The notes below the pieces were generated by a model that was given only the letters and a program-made list of their open reading frames with translations, did no database searches and had not been told where the DNA came from. 33,003 nucleotides of DNA, taken from NCBI GenBank assembly GCA_013151365.1, contig JAADIK010000065.1, positions 1-33,003 of the forward strand. The letters run 5' to 3'. The stretch's first letter is position 1. The number at the start of each line of letters is the position of its first letter. This stretch comes from Deltaproteobacteria bacterium (GTDB lineage Bacteria > Desulfobacterota > Desulfobulbia > Desulfobulbales > Desulfobulbaceae). The position numbers and the translations under genes were made by a program. Shown here in pieces: positions 16,043 through 24,060 of this stretch.

Positions 16043-16570
16043 ATGGGTCGATTTTCGTTTTTTCCCCTTTTGGTCGGTCTGCTTTTGCTCCTTGGCGGTT
16101 GCGCCAGCCATACCTACAGGATCATGGAAACAACCGCCTACTGCGGTTGTAGCAAATGCTGTTCCTGGGAACGGGGCAGCTGGACCTATCTCAAGCTTGA
16201 TTTCTGGAACCGCTATGTGAGTGCCGGGCCGGATGCCGGCCGGCCCTATTCCGGCCTGACCGCGGCGGGCACCGAAGCCGTCGAACCGGTGCCCGGCCTT
16301 TTTTCCTTCAACAGCCTGGTCAACCCCTGGATGATTCCGGTCCGCCTCGTTTTTCCCTGGCTCTGGCTGCATCGGGACGGGACCATTGCCGCCGACACCA
16401 AATTTTATCCCTTCGGCACCCGGATGTATGTTCCGGATTACGGCTGGGGCGTGGTCGAGGACCGTGGTTCGGCCATCAAGGGGCCGAACCGGATCGACCT
16501 CTATTTCGAGTCGCATCAGGATGCCCTCAACTGGGGGCGGCGGCGGGTAGAGGTACAAATCGAGCGATGA
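16043..16570 (+). CDS. 3D-domain lipoprotein, MltA-like C-terminal fold
   Basis: The 175-residue protein begins with a signal sequence and lipobox LLGGC (Cys at about residue 20). The mature part starts METTAYCGCSKCC, the typical entry of the 3D (Asp-Asp-Asp) beta-barrel, and continues with GLTAAGT, GTIAADTKFYPFGTRMYV, GVVEDRGSAIKG and NRIDLYFESHQDALNWGRRRV; the three conserved Asp residues are present. The domain occurs in MltA lytic transglycosylases and in Rpf-like muralytic proteins, so a role in peptidoglycan turnover is plausible. A 60-residue insert between the two halves contains a hydrophobic stretch (MIPVRLVFPWLWL). Its stop overlaps the trmFO start by four bases (ATGA), which suggests translational coupling. 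Confidence 0.85.
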   Translation: MGRFSFFPLLVGLLLLLGGCASHTYRIMETTAYCGCSKCCSWERGSWTYLKLDFWNRYVSAGPDAGRPYSGLTAAGTEAVEPVPGLFSFNSLVNPWMIPVRLVFPWLWLHRDGTIAADTKFYPFGTRMYVPDYGWGVVEDRGSAIKGPNRIDLYFESHQDALNWGRRRVEVQIER

Positions 16571-17895
16571 AAGAGGCGCGGGTTATCGTTGTCGGCGGCG
16601 GTCTCGCTGGTTGTGAGGCCGCCTGGCAGGCGGCGAGACTGGGGGTGGCCGTCGAGCTGTACGAGATGCGGCCGCAGCGGTTCAGTCCGGCCCATCAATC
16701 AGAGTCCCTGGGCGAACTGGTCTGTTCCAACTCGTTGCGCTCCAACATGGTCGATTCCGGCGTGGGCCTGCTCAAGGAAGAGATGCGCCGGCTCGATTCC
16801 CTGATCATCCGGGCCGCGGAGGCGACAGCCGTGCCCGCCGGCAAGGCCCTGGCCGTTGACCGGCAACAATTCGCCGACTATATCACCCGGGTCATGGAAG
16901 AGAACGAGTTGATCACGATTTTCCGGCAAGAGGTCGAGGAGATTCCGAAACCGGCCGGTTCCCCGGTTATCCTCGCCACCGGGCCGCTGACCTCGGAAAA
17001 ACTGAGCGCCAGCCTGCTGCGGCTGACCGGCGCGAAAAATCTCGCCTTCTATGACGCCATTGCCCCCATTGTCGCCGCCGAATCCCTGGACCTGGATGTG
17101 ATCTACCGCAAGTCGCGCTGGGATGACGGACCGGGCGATTATCTCAACTGTCCCATGAATGAAGAGCAGTATAACCGGTTTGTCGAGCTCCTGGCCGCGG
17201 CTGAAACCGTGCCGCTCAAGAGTTTTGAAACGCCGAAATATTTTGAAGGCTGCCTGCCCATTGAGGTGATGCTGGAGCGCGGGGAACAGACGCTGCGTTT
17301 CGGCCCCATGAAGCCGGTGGGCCTGCCGGACCCCCGGACCGGGCAGACACCCCATGCGGTGGTGCAGTTGCGGGCCGAAAACCGGGAAAAAAGCATGTAT
17401 AACCTGGTCGGCTTTCAGACCAAACTCACCTATGCCGGGCAAAAAAAGGTATTTCGGACGATTCCCGGCCTGGAGCGGGCCGAGTTTGTCCGGCTTGGTT
17501 CCATTCACCGCAACACCTTTGTCTGCGCCCCGGAATTGCTTGAGCCGACCCTGCAGATGAAGAAGAGGAAAAACCTGTTCCTGGCCGGGCAGCTTTCAGG
17601 GGTGGAAGGGTACGTGGAGTCGGCGGCCATGGGGCTTCTGGCTGGCATGAATGCCGCTCGCCTGGTCCGGGGCCAGGCCCCGGTTGTGCCGCCGCCCGAG
17701 ACGGCCCATGGCGCCCTGATTCATCACTTGACCGCCACGGCGCCTGAACATTTTCAGCCCTCCAATATCAATTTCGGCCTCTTTCCGCCCCTGAAAACAA
17801 AAATGAGAAAGCGGGACCGCGGCCGGTTCCGCGCCGACCAGGCCCTGGCGGCCCTCGAGTCCTGGCGCCGGCAATCGGACCCGTCTGGTGAATAG
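16567..17895 (+). CDS. trmFO: Folate-dependent tRNA (uracil-5-)-methyltransferase TrmFO
   Basis: TrmFO uses methylenetetrahydrofolate and FADH2 to make m5U54 in the tRNA T-loop, replacing the SAM-dependent TrmA. The FAD motif VVGGGLAGCEAAWQAAR opens the protein, followed by YEMRPQRFSPAH and LVCSNSLRSN, which includes C53, a conserved cysteine. YFEGCLPIEVM (C229) holds the second conserved cysteine, followed by FGPMKPVGL and NLVGFQTKL. The C-terminal dinucleotide-binding part reads LFLAGQLSGVEGYVESAAMGLLAGMNAA. The length of 442 residues is typical. It overlaps the 3D-lipoprotein gene by four bases and converges with the hybrid kinase gene; only 42 bases separate the two stop codons. Confidence 0.96.
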   Translation: MKEARVIVVGGGLAGCEAAWQAARLGVAVELYEMRPQRFSPAHQSESLGELVCSNSLRSNMVDSGVGLLKEEMRRLDSLIIRAAEATAVPAGKALAVDRQQFADYITRVMEENELITIFRQEVEEIPKPAGSPVILATGPLTSEKLSASLLRLTGAKNLAFYDAIAPIVAAESLDLDVIYRKSRWDDGPGDYLNCPMNEEQYNRFVELLAAAETVPLKSFETPKYFEGCLPIEVMLERGEQTLRFGPMKPVGLPDPRTGQTPHAVVQLRAENREKSMYNLVGFQTKLTYAGQKKVFRTIPGLERAEFVRLGSIHRNTFVCAPELLEPTLQMKKRKNLFLAGQLSGVEGYVESAAMGLLAGMNAARLVRGQAPVVPPPETAHGALIHHLTATAPEHFQPSNINFGLFPPLKTKMRKRDRGRFRADQALAALESWRRQSDPSGE

Positions 17896-17937
17896 CGGCA
17901 GCCAGGTTTTCACCTCAAGCCGTTACTGATTAAGGTT

Positions 17938-20346
17938 TTAGTGAACCGTAACCGGTTCATCCAGGGCCTTCCTGATTACCGTGGCCAGCCCGGTTCGATC
18001 TATGGGTTTCATGATAAACTCTTTAATACCGATGGCCTTGGCGCTTTGTTCATTGACGGTCTCACTGAAGCCGGTGCAGAGGATAATCGGGATGTCGGCC
18101 CGCTTGGCAAGCAGTTGCCGGGCCAGGCCCAGGCCGGTCATCTTCGGCATGGTCATATCGGTTATCACCAGGTCAAAGGCGTCCGGTTGCCGGGCAAAAA
18201 GCTGCAGGGCCTCCTGGCTGCTGGTCACGCCGGTGACCTGATAGCCGAGACCGGTCAGGATCCGGCTCTCGACATCAACGATGGTCACCTCGTCATCCAC
18301 CACCAGCAGCCTTTCCGTACCATGCGGGGGTTCTGCTTCGACTTTCCGGTCGATATCGATAACCGTGTCTGAATTTTCATACTGCGGGAAATAAATTTTA
18401 AAAGTCGTCCCTTGCCCCGGTTCGCTGTAGACCGAGATATAGCCGCCATGGCTTATGACAATGCCATGCACCACCGACAGGCCCAGGCCGGTACCCTCGC
18501 CTTTTTTCTTGGTGGTGAAATAGGGTTCGAATATTTTTTCGCTGATCTCCGGCGCCATGCCGCAGCCGGTGTCGCTGACTGCCAGTCTCAGGTACCTGCC
18601 CGGCCGCAGGCCCACGAACTGCTCGGCATTCACCTCGTTTATTTCCACCGGCTTCAAGGTTACCCCCAGGACGCCGCCCTGGTCGCGCATGGCATGATAG
18701 GCATTGGTACAAAGATTCATGAGCACCTGGTGAATCTGGGTGGGGTCGGACAACACCGGGCCGCACTTATCATCAATAGCCGTCTTGATCTCAATGGTGG
18801 TCGGCAGCGAGGCGCGCAGCAGTTTGAGCGCCTCCTTGACAATGTACTGCATTCGTAACGGCTTGCACTCCTGCTCGTGCTGCTGGCTGAAGGTGAGAAT
18901 CTGCTTCACGAGCTCCCGGGCGCGTTCGCCGGCCTTGAGCACCTCCAGGATATCGGCCTGCGCCTGCTCCGCCCCCGCGGGGATGTCGGTCAGTGCCAGT
19001 TCGGAATAGCCGAGCAGTGGGGTCAGTATGTTATTAAAATCATGGGCGATGCCGCCGGCCAGGGTGCCGACGGCTTCCATCTTCTGGGCCTGGCGCAGCT
19101 GGCGCTCAATCTTTTTCTGGTCGGTGATGTCTTTGGCAGTGTGAACGACGCCGGTTACCTTGCCGTTCTTGTCGATAATCGGCGCGATGGTGACTAAGAA
19201 AAATTTCTTGAGGCCGGCATATTCAAGGTCTGCGGTAGATGGCATGACATCATGAATGGCCTTTTCCGCCGGACAGTCCGGGCATGGTTCCGAAACGTCC
19301 CTGAATACCTTGTAACAATGCCGGCTTATGATTTTTTCCTGGCTTGTGTCTAAAATTTTGCAGGTCGCCTCGTTGACCTGTAGAATTCTATAATCTTTGT
19401 CTTGCAGGATCACGATATCCGGGATGGCATCAAAGGTTCTCTGCCAGTTGTCCCGCGTCTGCCGGATTGTCTCTTCGGCATTTTTTTGCTCCGTAATGTC
19501 GTGGATGATACCGACATTGCCTCTGACCTTGCCTTGCTCATCCAGCAGCTTCATAATCGCCATCCGGCCGAGAAACGTTTCGCCGTTTTTTCGTTTGAAC
19601 ATGGTTTCCAGCATTAATCCCGCCGTCGGTTCTTTTTTAAAGAAAATTTTTCGGCCCGTCTCTTCGAATCCCTCCTTCGTGGCATAGATCAGCGCGATCT
19701 GCCGGTCCATGATCTCGTCAAGCTCGTAGCCGAACACGTCACGCATGGCCGGCTGGTTGACGTTGACGATGCGGCGCTCGAGATCGGTCATGATAATGAC
19801 GTCGCGAATACTGTTAAAGAGATTCTGGAAAGAGCGCTCGCTATCCTCTATTTTGGCCTTGGTCTGCTCCAGTTCCCGCACCTTGTCCAGTAGTTTCCTG
19901 GCCAGGCCCGCATCATACATCCGGAACAGTTCCACCGGGTCCGCCACCGGTTCGTCCGGCACCGGCAGTTGGTCATGCTGGGCCTCTTGCACCACCTCGT
20001 CGACGATTCGCAGGAAATCATCCGTTTCCATCGGCTTGAGGATATACCTTGAAGCGCCCAGGCCGATGGCCAGCCGCTCGTCTTCAATGTCGGTATAGGT
20101 GGCGGTGTAAAAAACAAAAGGAATTTTGTTCAGCTCCTGGTCGTGCTTCACCTCGAAGCAGAGCTTGTAACCGTCCATGACCGGCATGAGGATGTCGGAG
20201 ACGATCAACTCCGGCTTCGAGGCCCGGGCCTTGCAGAGGGCATCCGCACCATGTATGGCTTCCTCGACCTGGTGCCCCGCGCCTTCCAGGTTTTTCCTGA
20301 GAATCAGCCGCGAATCCCGGTCGTCGTCAATGATAAGAATTTTCAT
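17938..20346 (-). CDS. Hybrid sensor histidine kinase: REC-PAS-PAS-HisKA-HATPase-REC
   Basis: This is an 802-residue soluble hybrid kinase without membrane segments. The order is: receiver (1-120, phospho-acceptor D51 in SDILMPVMDGY); linker and coiled coil (130-170); PAS (about 175-295); a second PAS (about 300-415) carrying C344, C355 and C358 in the pattern C-x10-C-x2-C; a HisKA of the AHDFNN type with H435; HATPase (N box MNLCTNAYHAM, G1 DTGCGMAPE, G2 GTGLGLSVVHG); and a C-terminal receiver (about 680-800, acceptor Asp in LVITDMTMPKMTG). AAGGAG precedes the ATG. It is the third gene of a minus-strand signalling cluster, after a stand-alone receiver and a membrane kinase, so phosphotransfer among them is likely. 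The output is unknown because none of the three has a DNA-binding domain. Confidence 0.92.
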   Translation of the reverse strand: MKILIIDDDRDSRLILRKNLEGAGHQVEEAIHGADALCKARASKPELIVSDILMPVMDGYKLCFEVKHDQELNKIPFVFYTATYTDIEDERLAIGLGASRYILKPMETDDFLRIVDEVVQEAQHDQLPVPDEPVADPVELFRMYDAGLARKLLDKVRELEQTKAKIEDSERSFQNLFNSIRDVIIMTDLERRIVNVNQPAMRDVFGYELDEIMDRQIALIYATKEGFEETGRKIFFKKEPTAGLMLETMFKRKNGETFLGRMAIMKLLDEQGKVRGNVGIIHDITEQKNAEETIRQTRDNWQRTFDAIPDIVILQDKDYRILQVNEATCKILDTSQEKIISRHCYKVFRDVSEPCPDCPAEKAIHDVMPSTADLEYAGLKKFFLVTIAPIIDKNGKVTGVVHTAKDITDQKKIERQLRQAQKMEAVGTLAGGIAHDFNNILTPLLGYSELALTDIPAGAEQAQADILEVLKAGERARELVKQILTFSQQHEQECKPLRMQYIVKEALKLLRASLPTTIEIKTAIDDKCGPVLSDPTQIHQVLMNLCTNAYHAMRDQGGVLGVTLKPVEINEVNAEQFVGLRPGRYLRLAVSDTGCGMAPEISEKIFEPYFTTKKKGEGTGLGLSVVHGIVISHGGYISVYSEPGQGTTFKIYFPQYENSDTVIDIDRKVEAEPPHGTERLLVVDDEVTIVDVESRILTGLGYQVTGVTSSQEALQLFARQPDAFDLVITDMTMPKMTGLGLARQLLAKRADIPIILCTGFSETVNEQSAKAIGIKEFIMKPIDRTGLATVIRKALDEPVTVH

Positions 20347-20452
20347 TTATGTAACTCCTTTTTCAAAGGCGCCCAGGCGCATAGTAACGCTATAACTGAA
20401 GCCGTAACACCGCCGGAACGCCAAAAGACGAGCAAGGTGCGTCAGTTGGTGC

Positions 20453-20523
20453 TTGACATGACACAAGATAATCAACCTCGTTGCCGCCTTGCATCCGCAC
20501 CGTTCTCGAACGCTCACGGATTC
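20453..20523 (+). repeat. Dispersed ~70-bp repeat, copy 4, overlapping a gene end
   Basis: It begins TTGACATGACACAAGATAAT, continues GTTGCCGCCTTGCATCC and ends in GCACCGTTCTCGAACG then CTCACGGATTC. It matches the copies at 682-753 and 9663-9734. The last 10 bases overlap the response-regulator gene, whose final codons AAT CCG TGA lie inside the repeat. It occupies the gap between that gene and the hybrid kinase. Confidence 0.85.
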
Positions 20524-20882
20524 ATGAGTATTTCCCGGATCTGCTCCATGACCATCACCGGGTCGATGGGTTTTTCAATATAACCGTTGCAGCCGGCGGC
20601 AAGCAGCTTCTCCCGGTCGCCGCTCATGGCGTATGAGGTCATGGCGATGATCGGTACCTTGCCGTCGGCCTTTGAACGGCGAATGGCTTGCAGCACCTCG
20701 GTGCCGTTGATATCCGGCAGCTGGATGTCAAGGATTATGAAATCAGGCAGTTCGCTTTCCGCAAGCGCGATGCCCTTGCGGCCATTTTCGGCGCCAATGG
20801 TTTCTACGCCATTCTTGTTCAGGATGAAGCGGATCAACTCCATGTTGTCCGGCGTATCCTCGATAATCAGTGCTTTTGGCAT
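20514..20882 (-). CDS. Single-domain response regulator (CheY-like)
   Basis: This 122-residue protein consists of one receiver domain. Acidic residues E8-D9, phospho-acceptor D52 (in IILDIQLPDINGTEVL), the switch Thr in PIIAMTSYAM and Lys in GYIEKPIDP are all present, so it should be phosphorylated normally. There is no output domain; such proteins pass phosphate on or bind a partner. GGGGAAAG lies before the ATG. It starts 60 bases after the membrane kinase and precedes the hybrid kinase. The last residues (NP) and the stop codon come from a dispersed repeat; the ancestral C-terminus may have been slightly different. Confidence 0.92.
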   Translation of the reverse strand: MPKALIIEDTPDNMELIRFILNKNGVETIGAENGRKGIALAESELPDFIILDIQLPDINGTEVLQAIRRSKADGKVPIIAMTSYAMSGDREKLLAAGCNGYIEKPIDPVMVMEQIREILMNP

Positions 20883-20942
20883 TATTCTTTCCCCTAGGCA
20901 TTGATTTTTTTTTGATAACTCAAACTTTGTATCTATCCGGAT

Positions 20943-23327
20943 TCAGGTCAAAATAACCGGTACCCTCAAGGTAAACACGCTTCCTGCTCCCTCCCGGCTT
21001 TCCGCCCACACCTCGCCGCCCAGAACCTCGGTTGCCAGCTTCTTGGTCAGATACAATCCCAGGCCGGTGCCGGGCGTTGTGATTTTCTGCCGCGACTCAA
21101 GCCGCACAAACGACTGAAACAGCCGGGGCATGTCCTCCGCACTGATGCCGCAGCCGGTGTCGGCCACGGAGATCTCCACAGAATCCCCCGCTATCTCACC
21201 CCTTCCTTCGCTCCGTGCCTCCGTCCCTCCGCCCTTGGGCTGCTTTACCGCCACCGTCACCGTCCCCCCGGCCGTAAACTTTATCGCATTGCTCAGAAGA
21301 TTGAGCAGGCACTGCAAGAGCCGCCGCCGATCACTCTTCATCAGGATGGGGGGTTCCGGGACCGTTTTCCTCAATTCGAGACCTTTGCCGGCGAGCTGGA
21401 CCTTCAGGCTGTCACAGGCCTCATCGATGACCTCGTCAAGGAGAAATTCCCCGGCATAGGGTACGATTTTGCCGGACTCGATCTTGGCGATGTCGATGAC
21501 GTCATTGATGAGCAACAACAAATGCTTGCCTGCCCGGAAGACCCGCTCCAGTTGGTCGCGCTGCTCATTGTTGAGTTCGCCGGTCATACCCTGGAGGATG
21601 ATGCCGGTAAAACCGATAATGGAGTTGAGCGGCGTCCGCAACTCGTGACTCATGGAGGCAATGAACATGGCTTTCAACCGGTCAAGCTCCTGCAGTTTTT
21701 CGTTGGCGCTGTTCAGGTCCGCCACCAGGTGCAGCAGGTCCCGCCGCGCCTGATCGAGATCGGCGGTGCGCTCCCGCACCTTGTCTTCGAGGGTGAGTGC
21801 CAGTTGAATACTTGCTGCGTAAAGCTGTGCGTTGTCAATGGCCATGGCGATCTGGGCGGAGACCGTTTCGAGCAGTTGCAGGCTTTGCGCCGACGGCTTT
21901 TTGTCAGCCCGGCTAAAGACACAGAGAACCCCCATGCAGCGCTCGACGCTGATCAGGGGAAAGGCGGCGTGAAAGTGGATGTTTTCGCCGCAGGTTGTCT
22001 CCCGGGGTGAGAATTCCAGCACCGCCTCACGGTCGGCCAGGATCAGGGGCTTATGGTTCAGGGCGCACTCGCCGCACAGGCAGTCGCCGATCCTGGCGGC
22101 ATGGTCGGGCAAGTCCCCGATTGCTGCGGAGGTTGCCCGGTGGGCGGCAATCCGCAGCGTCCGGTCCGGGCTGACGGTATAGATGACGCCGCCTTCCAGG
22201 CCGGTAATCCGCAAGGCCTCGTCGATGACCTTGCCGAGCATCTCTTTCGTCTCCATGGTGCTTGCGCAGGCCATGATAATGCCGTTGACGGCCCGCAGTT
22301 TTTCATTGATTCTTTTGTTTTCGTCCTCGGCCTTTTTACGCTCCGCAAGCTCTTGCCGCAACTCCGCGGTCTTTCGCCGGACCTGTTTCTTCAGGGCGCT
22401 GTTCCAGATCACAAATCCCGAAACAAGGAGAAGCACAAAACCTATAAAGGACGCCAGGTACTTGAAAACCGTGCGCAAGGCAATATGGAGCGTATGTTCC
22501 GGGCCGATCCAGCGTTGGCTGAGCTCCGCCTTTTCACCGTCACTGATTGATGCCAGCGCCTTGTCCAGGATCACGGCCAGCTCGGGCCAGTCTTTGCGGA
22601 CGGCGATGCTTTCCGTGAAGTGGTCCCGATCGAAGACGGCGGTGAATTTCAGGTTGGCGAGTTGATACTTCGTTTTCAGATAGTGGCCGGCCCCGAGAAA
22701 GGTGATGGCCGCGTCGGCCTTGCCCACGGCAACGGCATTCAGGCCGTCGAGCATGGTGGCGACGTAGTAGGGTTTGACCGAGGGATATCGTCTCAGGAGT
22801 GATTTGACATACTGGTACTTTTCGACCATGGCGACACTCTTGCCTGCCAGGTCCCCGGGCCGGTTGATGTTCGTCGTTTTCTGCCGGGTCATGATCACCA
22901 GCGACTTGAATATGTAGGGCCGGGTAAAGGCGAACCATTTCTCGCGTTGCGGTTGTCGGCCCATGGTGGCGACCACGTCGACCTCGCGCCTCTTGGCGGC
23001 CGCGTAGAGATTTTTCCAAACTTTGGGCAAGGGCTTGATGGTGACGCCGATCCGATGGGCCAGGATCTGCATTATATCCACTGCCAGCCCCTCGCAATCC
23101 CCCGTATCATCCAAAAAACTATAGGGCGGGAAAGCGCTGTCAAAGCCCACCCGGATGGTTTTGTGGGCCGCCAGCCAGGTCTTTTCCCCGGCCGTAAGGT
23201 GTAATGAAGGCGGCGGGTCTATAATGTCCGTATCGATGGTCGCCGGCGTGGTGACCGCCGGGCCGGCGAAAAACATGACCATCAGGCTGATCAGGATGCC
23301 GGGATATTTACCAAACGGCTCGGTCAT
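20943..23327 (-). CDS. Membrane sensor histidine kinase with periplasmic SBP_bac_3 domain and GAF domain
   Basis: The 794-residue kinase opens with a signal/anchor (LISLMVMFFAGPAV), then a solute-binding family 3 domain (about 50-285) containing IRVGFDSAFPPYSF, GLAVDIMQIL and TRPYIFKSLVIMTR. One membrane helix follows (ASFIGFVLLLVSGFVIW, about 298-315), then a coiled coil, a GAF domain (about 355-500) with C416-L-C418-G-E-C421, a second coiled coil, HisKA (H561 in SMSHELRTPLNSIIGF) and HATPase (LLNLLSNAIKF, DTGCGIS, GTGLGLYLTKKL). The layout resembles EvgS/BvgS-type sensors but without receiver domains; the receivers are in the next genes. A Gly/Arg/Glu-rich insertion (about residues 698-711) built of 8-base repeats lies between the N and G1 boxes. 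The ligand is probably an amino acid or a similar small molecule, by family analogy only. Confidence 0.92.
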   Translation of the reverse strand: MTEPFGKYPGILISLMVMFFAGPAVTTPATIDTDIIDPPPSLHLTAGEKTWLAAHKTIRVGFDSAFPPYSFLDDTGDCEGLAVDIMQILAHRIGVTIKPLPKVWKNLYAAAKRREVDVVATMGRQPQREKWFAFTRPYIFKSLVIMTRQKTTNINRPGDLAGKSVAMVEKYQYVKSLLRRYPSVKPYYVATMLDGLNAVAVGKADAAITFLGAGHYLKTKYQLANLKFTAVFDRDHFTESIAVRKDWPELAVILDKALASISDGEKAELSQRWIGPEHTLHIALRTVFKYLASFIGFVLLLVSGFVIWNSALKKQVRRKTAELRQELAERKKAEDENKRINEKLRAVNGIIMACASTMETKEMLGKVIDEALRITGLEGGVIYTVSPDRTLRIAAHRATSAAIGDLPDHAARIGDCLCGECALNHKPLILADREAVLEFSPRETTCGENIHFHAAFPLISVERCMGVLCVFSRADKKPSAQSLQLLETVSAQIAMAIDNAQLYAASIQLALTLEDKVRERTADLDQARRDLLHLVADLNSANEKLQELDRLKAMFIASMSHELRTPLNSIIGFTGIILQGMTGELNNEQRDQLERVFRAGKHLLLLINDVIDIAKIESGKIVPYAGEFLLDEVIDEACDSLKVQLAGKGLELRKTVPEPPILMKSDRRRLLQCLLNLLSNAIKFTAGGTVTVAVKQPKGGGTEARSEGRGEIAGDSVEISVADTGCGISAEDMPRLFQSFVRLESRQKITTPGTGLGLYLTKKLATEVLGGEVWAESREGAGSVFTLRVPVILT

Positions 23328-24060
23328 GACTTGCCACCCATACCTTTCAATTTTTCCTTCAGTTCCCGCCGCCGCGGCTCCCGGTTGACGAAATTCCCTG
23401 GTTCGTATTGTCCGGAAACGAGGTTCTTTGTTTGAGAGCAGGTCTTTGCAGACTCCGAGGCAGGCGAAAAAAATAGACGCCGGCCGGATATTACGAGGAT
23501 TGTTGTTTGAGTATAATGAGGTAAGTGAGCTTGCCAGGCCCCGGGTATCGGGGAAAGATACCGTTCCTGGACGGACACAAGTCAGGGTTTCTGTAACATT
23601 ATTGGATTTTTTTTAACCCTGTTTTTATTACACTCTTCAGGTGGACAGAAGTCAAGGGACGATATTGTAAATATTTAGCCGCGCTCCATCTCCGGGCGCA
23701 GAGGACGCCGCCCGTCTCCTACTGTGGATTCACCGGCCTGCTTGTAAAAAATATGCAGCCTGTCCGAATGGTTACAAAATATTTAATGATCGATTCAACG
23801 GCACGATTATGCCCTCCGGGTCACATGATACTTGCAATCCCGTTGGGGGTGACTTAAGCTTTGTCTGTCGTTCATGAAACCGCTTTTTTCGGTAACACCT
23901 CACAGGGGTTAAATAGATTTTGTTTTAATGTCATTTGAAAGATACAAGGTGTAAGCCATCACAGGTGCCCCGGATTTGCGTATCTCGGTAATGAGGATCA
24001 GTTGAACAATAAATCGGTTGGCGGATAAACCGGCGACAGGCGGTTTGCAAAAGGAAAATC
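23328..24060. other. Divergent intergenic region of 733 bases
   Basis: The region separates the minus-strand sensor kinase from the plus-strand VKOR gene. It contains a structured motif near 23538-23571 (GGTATC/GATACC inner stem at 23544-23562, possible CCAGG/CCTGG outer stem), AT-rich stretches near 23600-23640 and 23660-23680, and an imperfect GTCAC/GTGAC pairing at about 23820-23855. I recognise no known riboswitch, tRNA or small RNA, and no frame with a credible domain. The ribosome-binding site AAAAGGA of the VKOR gene is at its right end. Confidence 0.4.

Noticed and set aside
23640..23990. 6S RNA, c-di-GMP riboswitch or another structured RNA in the long divergent gap
   Set aside because: Only weak pairings are found by eye and none matches a consensus I know; a covariance-model scan would decide.
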